From positions 62,001 to 126,000 of the forward strand of contig CANTFK010000865.1 of the NCBI GenBank assembly GCA_947646735.1: 64,000 nucleotides of DNA, given 5' to 3'. The position numbers were made by a program, and so were the translations under genes. Each line of letters begins with the position of its first letter. The first letter of the stretch is position 1. The notes beneath the pieces were generated by a model. The model worked only from the letters and a program-made list of their open reading frames with translations, was not told the DNA's origin and did not search any database. Below, in pieces: positions 56,937 through 64,000 of this stretch. This DNA comes from Peronospora farinosa. Its lineage: Eukaryota; Oomycota; Peronosporomycetes; Peronosporales; Peronosporaceae.

Positions 56937-57783
56937 ATGTTCCCGTGGTGATCGAAAACGGCGAGACAATCCGCAGCGTCGAGAACGATAATGATGGCGA
57001 GAGCGAGAACGTCGTCGTGAATGTGTATCACCACGACCACGAGAATGATGGCGAGAGCGAGAACGTCGTCGTGAATGTGTATCACCACGACCACGAGAAT
57101 GATGGCGAGAGCGAGAACGTCGTCGTGAATGTGTATCACCACGACCACGAGAACGAGCATGCACGACGAGCAGGCGAACGTGTCGCTGCCTGCGCTGATC
57201 ATTCAGCGGAAATCTACTCAACTGTCGCGAGTGGTGTTGCCAGAGAGGCACACCACGAATAACCGCAGTCTTCCGTTCGCTAAGAATGGCTCATATTTCG
57301 ATATCCAACATCGTTCTCGTTTGCTGAGTGTCCACTCAACGATGTGTCGCCGCCAGTCATCGTGAGATGGAAGTGGCATCGAGTCGCAAGTTGGCATCCT
57401 TCGTTGACATGGGAGAAGCAGAGGCGGCCTCGCTACTAGCATTCTCACACATAGCGCGTCGACTGAGTGATCGGCGCGAAGGTCCTCTCGATTGGCGAGC
57501 CACTGTGGGATGCTTCTTCCATCTTCGAGCATCCGATTCCAACGTCAGATGAATGCACACCATCCACATTGAAAGGCGTTGTATGCGATTCCATCACGAT
57601 TCTTCCGCGCAGCTTACGATAACGCCGGAAGTAGTCCTGCATGGTTTCCAGTGAGTCCGGAGCGCGAGTCCGGACAAGTCATATAGCCCAAGGGATGAGT
57701 TGTTGGTCCATCACGCGGATGGTTGCACTCCCGCTGATGGTGCTTGGAAGTGATGTAGTTTTAGGAGTCGTGTGTTCGGCCAT
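56793..57783 (-). pseudogene. Antisense ORF, right arm
   Basis: From ATG 57783, an N-terminal Thr/Ser-rich part, a stop, then WLANREDLRADHSVDALC, SHDDWRRHIVEWTLSKRERC, a frame change and the Arg/Ser/His-rich tail, ending at 56793 inside the chromodomain on the opposite strand. It is the uninterrupted counterpart of the two left-arm pieces. The protein is unrecognised; the basic tail could bind nucleic acid. Confidence 0.5.
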
Positions 57784-57852
57784 TGCTTAGTTCGGTTGGG
57801 TTTCGACAGTCGAGCATCCACGGTGGTGATTGCTGTTTTCAGAAGGAGGTGA

Positions 57853-58194
57853 TGTAATGGGCCACATTGCATATATAACATAAACCGAAATCAACAATTA
57901 CATTTGTAGACAGGTGCCGTGCCCGAATAGCGGGCACAGTGTGACAATTCACTATTGGCTTATTATTGGGACCAAAAGACCCAATATGGACCAATGATAA
58001 GTTAACCTGAAATATTGTGTTCCCGAGAGGCGGGAACACTGTCGTATTTATTACGACTTATAAATCTTCGTAATTAGTACGAATTGAACAAAAATAAATA
58101 AATCAATGTAAAAATACTTAATACCTCTTACTTAGGCTTGAGTCATCCTTAACCGCGCGTGTAAGTTAGGTACGGACGCTCTATCCCCGATACA
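57853..58194 (+). repeat. LTR, right arm
   Basis: Starts TGTAATGGGCCACATTGCAT immediately after AGAAGGAGGTGA and ends ATCCCCGATACA. 342 bp. Mirror copy of 47886-47544, with divergence limited to the last 25 bp. Confidence 0.78.
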
Positions 58195-60666
58195 GGAAGG
58201 ATGTTAAACCTATTTCGGCCGTAAGCGGTGTCCTTATGAAGTACCGCTCGCTATCGTTTGGGCTGACAAAGGTGAGCCGACTGATGAATACATCGCGTTT
58301 CCGGAGCGTCAATTTGTCATTTTCCACACAAATCGGTACGGGAAGCCCATACATGTCATGCCCTGTACAAGCGTGATCGTGCGTCTGGCTGCAAACCACT
58401 CCGTAAGCGTCGTTTTATCGCGCACGGTACGAGTTTACCGCATCCGCCAAGTCTCCGCCCGCGTTGAATACAACGTTCTGCTGGTCGGTAGGTGAACTTA
58501 TAAGTGCTGGACGGGCGGCGAAAGGTCGTGCATTTCGAAATCTAAGAGTCACCAGCTGCAGAAACGTAGCGCGCGTTGATGTACTGTTTGATCTCGCTAT
58601 CGTCTTTGAAAAATTTGTCGTACGGTCGTGCCCCTTGTAACAAATACTTGATGGCAGTGATCGAGGAACAGATCTGTGAACGCGTTCTGTGTCAGCAAAT
58701 TTCAAAGTACGTATTCCTTTCCGGCATGCGTGCGCGCAGCTACGTCAGACTCACCTCGACATTGATGTGCGCATCGTGCTTGCAAGAGATTCAAATGTTG
58801 TGCGGCACGATCCGGCAGTTCTTCACATGGCGATACTTGCGTCGACAAAAAACCGCCCATCATCATGCCGTCGGTATGTAGGATAGACGCCTGCGTCGGC
58901 GGACTTTTAGTTAGCGAACGCTTTCGGATAGCGTTTGGTGAATTTGTCGTCCTCCATGCATGGCGCGTTCGGGTTCTCCGTAACGGAAGGTCCATACACT
59001 AAGATGCGCGTGATGGTCTCGTGTGCGGGTACCCCGATCCGGTATTTCTCTGACACGGCCAAGTCGATTCCGACGGCGGCAAGAAATTTTGATGCATCAT
59101 CAAGTATTAGGAGGATATGCGCATGTGAGAGAACGCGCTTCTGGAACTCAATAACCCAAACTTTGGCGACAAAGCTTCGACGACTATCCGGCCGGTGTGT
59201 ATGCACATGAGCTCCTGAAACTTAACGTACAAAAAAAACTTGCGACCAAGTCGGGCCGATCCTGCGCCGCTTGTACGAGCTACAGCTCCAATGAAATCTG
59301 TGGCAACTTAAGATTTAGCATGAACGTAATAATAGTTGTCCGTTCGTCCGCAATTGCGCACGCTCATGGCCATGACCATTGCGTCCTGGTAGAGCTGGCT
59401 CACCAGGCGGTCGCTACCAACAAAATGTCGACGAAAGTATCAACCTGCGCCCAACCTGCGCGACATCGTGGTCGGCTTTGGTCATTGCGTCCATCGATAC
59501 CAAGTTCAATTCGCACGAAGCTCGCCTTGGTGGTCGGAGATGTACTGCAGGATATTCTGCTTCACGCATACCCACGCGTCCACGACGTATTGCTGAAAGA
59601 GCCACACGGAAAGAAATAGATGCTCTCCCGGCGCGCGCGGATGCAGCATGTAGAAGTTTTTTTACTTTGCAAAACGCGTTTCGACACAACCCTCTCACGG
59701 GCGGCATCTCCATCATTGTCGTAAAATAGCCTCCCTTTCGTGGCATGCTCAAGTCCCCTCAGCGGCATCATTGGTGTCCATCCCTGTCGACAGTCGGGAA
59801 AAAGGAACAAGTAGTGGAACGGTGTGTAGGCGTAAAAATGCCAAAATGCGCTGCAAGTGCCTATCGCGGCTCTTGAGGACAATGATACGATCGTAGATAC
59901 TGCCATCGTAACCGTCGCCTACCATGATCGGGAAAATTCTGTTTGCTGTGGGCGTATTGTACCTGCGTCTTTCGTTCGACTGCAGGCATAACTGGTGCAG
60001 TTTTATAGTCAAAACCTAATCGTTGTCTGTCCGATGACGAGCCTGATCGTGAACTGAATATATTGTTGGACAGGTCGAGCATCGTCTGGAGTTTTTAAGG
60101 CACGCAACGATCCAGGGTTAGCAGAATGTTCATTCGGCCAGCAAGCGCCGTGTTGTTGTCGGTAATGCAAAGCTAAGCAAATTTTCTTGTATGGCCGGCA
60201 TCCGGGAGGAGCGCACCCATCCGGTGGTATAGGGTGCCTTGCATTCGGGACGTGTAAATGTTATCGTCCAGGTTCGCACCCAAATATGTAAAAGAAAGTG
60301 CATAGTTATACGCACAAATGTTTGCCGGAAAGCGTGGGCGACGGGCGTTTGATCCCGTAGCAAGTTCCGCAGCGGCTCGGGTGGCTGCGCAAACGATAAG
60401 ATATTAGCTATGTCGCCGCGGTCGCAGCACATAGCAAGGTGCCGACTTACCAGAATTGAGTCGGATCTTGCACTCTCTCTACAATCCAAACAAAACCGCG
60501 CAGTCGCGGCTGACCACATCAACCCGGTTCAGTACATAGCGTTGTGTCGGTGCGTCAGAGGGAATGTCTTGACGAGTAACCGGGGTTTCGTCGTTTACTG
60601 CAGCTACCCGCCGACGTAAACTTTGCGCACGACACACCGCAGCTACCACTTTCCGGCGGCGCCACA
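58195..60666 (-). mobile_element. Decayed Helitron Rep region
   Basis: Read on the minus strand, several frames together give the N-terminal and Rep parts of a Helitron RepHel protein. Upstream: RYVLNRVDV..CAVL, PPEPLRNLL, then a shifted FTYLGANLDDNI and LYHRMGALLPDAG. The Rep core follows, VWVIEFQKRVLSHAHILLIL (HUH motif, 59.15 kb), then ETITRILVYGPSVTENPNAP and KRYPKAFAN. Further on are AIKYLLQG and RLTFVSPNDSERYFIRTPL. The helicase part is missing at 58194, where the chromovirus LTR begins. The upstream end is cut by G3 at 60671. Not functional. Confidence 0.8.
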
Positions 60667-61002
60667 CTGCTGTGGTGGAGTGGGCTCTCAAAATTGTACG
60701 ATGAGACCCCAAACCACTCACTGTGCCGGACTGCCGACTGTCAGAGGGGGTACCCCGATGCCGCGTATAGATCTTCTCTCACCTTTTGTACCCGTCGGCT
60801 GGCGGGTTGCACTCTTCGAAAGACTTGGGTGAAGTTATAGACGTCTGAATTGAGGGAAGTAGACCTGGGGGCCTCGAGTGGATATGCTTCACTCGGTGGG
60901 CCGGTAGGTGGCCACTCGGTCGACCTTGTCGAGAGTGGACTTAGAGCCAAATTCTTCAGGGAGCTTATCCCTGGCCTTTACTTCGTGTTCCAGAAGTATT
61001 AA

Positions 61003-61891
61003 TGTGGTGAAGTGCCAGGGGAAATTAGAGTTTAAGGGGGGAATGGGAGTGATTACGACCCGGCCTCGTGGATCTACAACCACACACCAGGCCCCGCCTT
61101 ATTAAGAATATAAGGACCCAGACGTGCGGAGCCAGCACAGGCCCCAGGCCCAGGAAACAGGTTCCAGGGTACCAGGGTACCGGGGCCCAATGTCCGAGGG
61201 TGCAGAATCGGTACACGGAATATCGAAGATTACAGAAAGTACAGGTACTAAGGAGCCAATTCTTCCTCCAAGAGTCGACACGTGGCACTACCCAGATCAA
61301 AGGGTTAGAGTTAGGCAAGAAAAGCATACAAAGTATAAGGTAAATAAACACACTCGAATTTGCATTACACGTGGCAGCTCCAAGCGCCCCTTCCAAGCTT
61401 CTCCGTCGCTTCACCTCTTCCTGGCGGGATATCCTTTGCCCCCCCCCCGACGTCAACAGGTGTTAGACGGCTCAAGCTACGCAAGTTGAACCTCAGGATA
61501 GTTGGCCTGAGGAGTAAAGTAAGTGTCAAGACTTTACGACCCGCTACAGGAAGCGATTTCCCTACGAGGAAGAACACAAAGGGGTCCAAGGACCAAGAAC
61601 AGTCAGCCACCAAAGGGGTACATATTACCAGGTGCATCGCTCTTGACTAAAGTCGATTGAGCCCAAGAAACCCGGTCCCAAGTGAAGTATATCCACTCGG
61701 GGACCACCAAGTCCAAGTCTTTAAGTCTTCTGCGTCTAACGAGGAGCAAGACCAGCCAAGCCGACGGGTACACAAGGTGAAACCCAAGGTTGACGCGACA
61801 CGGTATCGGGGTACCCCCTCCGTAAGTCGGCAGTCCGGCGCTGTGTGTGTTTGTGGTTCTCACACGTCGTTTGAGAATCCACTCCACCACA
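61003..61891 (-). mobile_element. Terminal-inverted-repeat element, copy G4, nested in G3
   Basis: 889 bp, reverse orientation: starts TGTGGTGAAGTGCCAGGGGA and ends GAGAATCCACTCCACCACA. Flanked by exact TTAA (60999-61002 and 61892-61895). The uninterrupted G1 sequence at 45.79 kb (GGGGTATTAACCACCTG) shows the empty site. It shares only the terminal 250 bp at one end with G1-G3; its interior is unique, and it lacks the minisatellite. Confidence 0.85.
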
Positions 61892-62249
61892 TTAAACTCC
61901 TGGCGTTTGCTTTGCTCCCGGACCGTGAGGTGAGGGAGACCGCTTCCGATAGCGGGTTTTGGGGAGTGTTGCTACTCGAGCGAGCTCACAGGCCAAATAT
62001 ATCCTGGAGCTCTATTCGCACTTGAACTTCACTACACAACTCTCTTCAACGGGGGCCAAAATGTATCCCCGGAACAAGTGGGTAGCTTAGAGCAGGTTCT
62101 TTTAGGACGACAGAGTCGTGTCACGTAGATCGCAAATTGAGTAGTATTTAATATAGTCCTATCCTTTTAACTCCTTTACTCTATCCTTGCCTGAAGCTCT
62201 GATTCCTTGCGTCGACTGGTCTGATCCTTGTGTCAACTGGTCAGGAGTG

Positions 62250-62655
62250 GCTGAACCTTGAGGGACTCAGGTCTACGGATGAGGGTCCTATTATATCGAA
62301 GAGGAACCGGGGTCAACCGAAGAGGGACCGGGGTCTAACCGAGTTTTTTGACGAGGGACCTCGGTCTACCGATGAGGGACCGAGGTCGCCCGCCGAGAGA
62401 ACACGTCTACCGATGAGAAAGAACACGTCTACCGATGAGAAAGACCAGGTCTACCGATGAGAGACCAGCTCTACCAATGAGAGACCCAGGTCTACCGACG
62501 AGAGAACAGGTCTACCGATGAGAGAACAGGTCTACCGATGAGAGACCAGGTCTACCAATGAGGGACCCAGGTATACCGATGAAGGACCAAAATCGTCCGA
62601 CGAGAAACCATTCTACCAATTAAAGACCCAGGTCTACAAATGAGGGTACCGTGGT
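62250..62655. repeat. Degenerate minisatellite in G3
   Basis: About 18 diverged units of the GGTCTACCGATGAGAGACCA type. The same unit family as in G1 and G2, with more substitutions and length changes. Confidence 0.8.
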
Positions 62656-62790
62656 CGACTCCTTTCGGTACCGTTTAAACAGTATTCTGGTAATGATATG
62701 GTCCCTTTTCCCTGGTGCGCGGCCCCTTGTTCCTTCAATCCATCTGCCCCCTAGATTCTCCACATTTCGAAAAGCACTTCACCACACTGC

Positions 62791-63493
62791 TCTTTCGTCT
62801 CCATCGCGAATTGAATCATCTACCGTCTCCTTTTAAATCAAGCCCTTACCCGCCGCTATCACTACTGTTGACACGCATCCAAATTGCTCCAAGATGCTTG
62901 GTTGACCAAGTCAGAACGTATCGGTACTTTTAGAGGTAGACTCCGCGATGCGGCGACAGATGTACAATGTTGTATATAGCGAAGCGCTACATTAGGAGAA
63001 TATATATGCCTATATACTTAGTAAATGTACTATCGGCGTATACTTCGCGCACCATGTTCGTCGAAACGACAGGTACACACCCTAGTTCACAGCATGAACT
63101 CATTTGTCCGTTGTTAATGTCGTTAACTTACAAAAATATATATTCCAAATAAATTTTAACATAAATTTTTGTTTATTACTTATTCAGATATTAGAAAAAA
63201 AATGTATCACAAGATGAGGAAAACTATATAATACCACGGCGTATACCATTCGAATAGTATACGCCGTGGTATATTTTTTATTTTCTCAGATTTATGTTTT
63301 ATTTATATTTGAGTACGTGAACAATTATTGTAGGCATTATCTAGTATTATTTTTTATTTCCTCTTACGAAAATACAACCGATTGGTTTTGTTTCGCTTAA
63401 GTTACAACATTTTACTTCCATTCTGACCTGTAACTTAATCAAAAAAGGCTAATTGCTTAGCCCCAAAAGGAGCTAAAAGAGGCAAAGACCCTC
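62791..63493. other. Intergenic region upstream of SF3B2, with a long hairpin
   Basis: About 0.7 kb, increasingly AT-rich. The first part may be the upstream end of the Helitron. A perfect 16-bp inverted repeat lies at 63231-63272. The 200 bp before 63494 should contain the SF3B2 promoter. No gene is supported. Confidence 0.5.
63231..63272. repeat. Perfect 16-bp hairpin with 10-nt loop
   Basis: Left arm ATACCACGGCGTATAC (63231-63246), loop CATTCGAATA, right arm GTATACGCCGTGGTAT (63257-63272). It stands out as G+C-containing within AT-rich flanks that are themselves weakly inverted, as in a small fold-back element. Confidence 0.8.
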
Positions 63494-64000
63494 ATGGCTG
63501 CGGGTGGCGGACTAACGAAGAACCAACGGCGACGGCTCAAGAAGCGAGCGCAGAAGCAAGCAGAGGCCAATGGCATCGAGATGGACTCCGCCATTATCAG
63601 CAATAAAACCATTAAGCCGACGGAGGAGACGACCGTCGCATCTCCTCTCGACGTGGACGTGGAGTACGTAAGTGCCGATCCAAGCAAGGAACTGGCGCTA
63701 CCGGTGGACGATCCGAACTTTGAGGAGATGATGCGCGTGTTTGGAAAGTTTTCGTCTGCTGAGGAGCTCTGTGGTACGACAGACAATGAGGTACGTCCAG
63801 ACTGTCGAATTTGCACACTTTTATCGTCGTTTATGGTTGATAAATGGCATTATTACTGCTCTTTAGGATGGAAAAGAAGAAGATAAGAAGGACAATGAAA
63901 AGGTGAATGACCAAATAGTAAAGGAGGAGGAAGAGGACGAGCAGGTGCTATCCAGAAAAGCCCGCAAAAAAAGCAAGCGACTCAGTGTCGCAGAGCTGAA
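63494..64000 (+). CDS. SF3B2: Splicing factor 3B subunit 2 (SF3B2/SAP145), 5' part; gene runs off the right edge
   Basis: SF3B2 is part of the U2 snRNP SF3b complex that recognises the branch point. Two exons are visible: 63494-63790 and 63867 to beyond 64000, with a 76-bp GT-AG intron in phase 0. The N-terminus MAAGGGLTKNQRRRLKKRAQ is the family-typical basic opening. VDVEYVSADP and DPNFEEMMRVFGKF correspond to the conserved segment before the acidic linker. The window ends in SRKARKKSKRLSVAELK, which matches the start of the conserved core (VAELK). The remaining PSP and DUF382-type domains are outside the window. Confidence 0.92.

Larger units (their letters stand above)
47544..58194 (-). 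mobile_element. Chromovirus with two outward-facing 3' ends (inverted arms) around one pol
   Basis: pol runs on the minus strand (56527 to about 53.4 kb) and continues into chromodomain, antisense ORF, polypurine tract and LTR toward 47544. On the other side, the same chromodomain - antisense ORF - AGAAGGAGGTGA tract - LTR block is present in mirror image (56470-58194). Each LTR directly follows the purine tract, so both arms are 3' ends. The left arm is interrupted by element G2 (48370-52467). gag and a 5' LTR are absent. The two outer flanks (GCCAT and GGAAG) do not form a target duplication. Confidence 0.75.
56470..58194 (+). repeat. Right inverted arm (mirror of 47544-48369 plus 52468-53375)
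   Basis: Nearly identical to the left arm once G2 is removed; only scattered single-base differences are seen, for example changing one Val/Glu and one Met/Thr in the overlapping readings. It includes chromodomain (+, 56673-56936), antisense ORF (-, 57783-56793), the 54-bp repeats, the purine tract and LTR (57853-58194). Similarity fades at the inner edge near 56.47 kb and 53.38 kb. Confidence 0.88.
60671..62786 (+). mobile_element. Terminal-inverted-repeat element, copy G3
   Basis: 2116 bp including a nested insert. Starts TGTGGTGGAGTGGGCTCTCA and ends AAAGCACTTCACCACA; flanked by exact CTGC (60667-60670 and 62787-62790). Same order of parts as G1: terminal segment, CCGGACTGCCGACTG block, CTCCCGGACC block, then a degenerate minisatellite (about 62.25-62.65 kb) and the right end. 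Older-looking than G1/G2 because its minisatellite is eroded. Confidence 0.87.

Overview
The window looks like a nuclear segment of an oomycete genome, probably of the Phytophthora / downy-mildew group. This is inferred from short (about 80-90 bp) GT-AG introns in compact single-copy eukaryotic genes, a tandem family of MFSD8-like transporters, an OFA-type MFS carrier, and large nested Ty3/gypsy chromovirus and Helitron remains. No species is claimed.

Layout. 1-20 kb is gene-dense: the 5' part of THOC1/HPR1 (-), three tandem MFSD8-like MFS carriers (+) with a collapsed fourth copy, an OTU1/YOD1 deubiquitinase (-), an MBOAT lysophospholipid acyltransferase (+), an OFA-family MFS carrier (-), a UBE2J-type ER E2 enzyme (+) and mitochondrial GatB (-). 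20.6-32.9 kb is a retrotransposon island: a decayed chromovirus (-), then a chromovirus (+) with gag, pol, chromodomain and two LTRs, whose 3' LTR is split by another chromovirus remnant. 33-43.2 kb is again genic: a fragment of the OFA carrier, a MADS-box factor, a bHLH factor, NADP-isocitrate dehydrogenase (-) and a FYVE-like/AGC kinase (-). 44.2-62.8 kb is a second transposon island. The window ends in the 5' part of the splicing factor SF3B2 (+).

The second island shows the most unusual structure. Four insertions share one design: they begin TGTGGTG and end CACCACA, their ends are inverted rather than direct repeats, and each is flanked by its own exact 4-bp target duplication (TACG, CTTC, CTGC, TTAA). 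They carry no recognisable transposase. At least three carry minisatellite arrays of about 20 bp built on GGTCGACC/GGTAGACC. The termini and 4-bp duplications resemble what is described for Ginger-type (integrase-related) DNA transposons. One lies in a decayed gypsy pol, one in a chromovirus arm, one in a Helitron, and one inside the third.

The second theme is that several chromovirus copies carry an extra ORF between the chromodomain and the 3' LTR on the strand opposite to pol, in two cases with an Arg/Ser-rich C-terminus and in two cases overlapping the chromodomain codons antisense. One of these elements (47.5-58.2 kb) has two outward-facing 3' ends (chromodomain, antisense ORF, polypurine tract, LTR) as 1.7-kb inverted arms around a single pol.

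Functional links between host genes are modest. OTU1 and UBE2J both belong to families acting in ER-associated degradation, THOC1 and SF3B2 to mRNA processing, and the MBOAT enzyme to phospholipid remodelling at the ER. There is no operon-like arrangement. All ORFs in the transposon islands appear broken by stops or frameshifts except short stretches.
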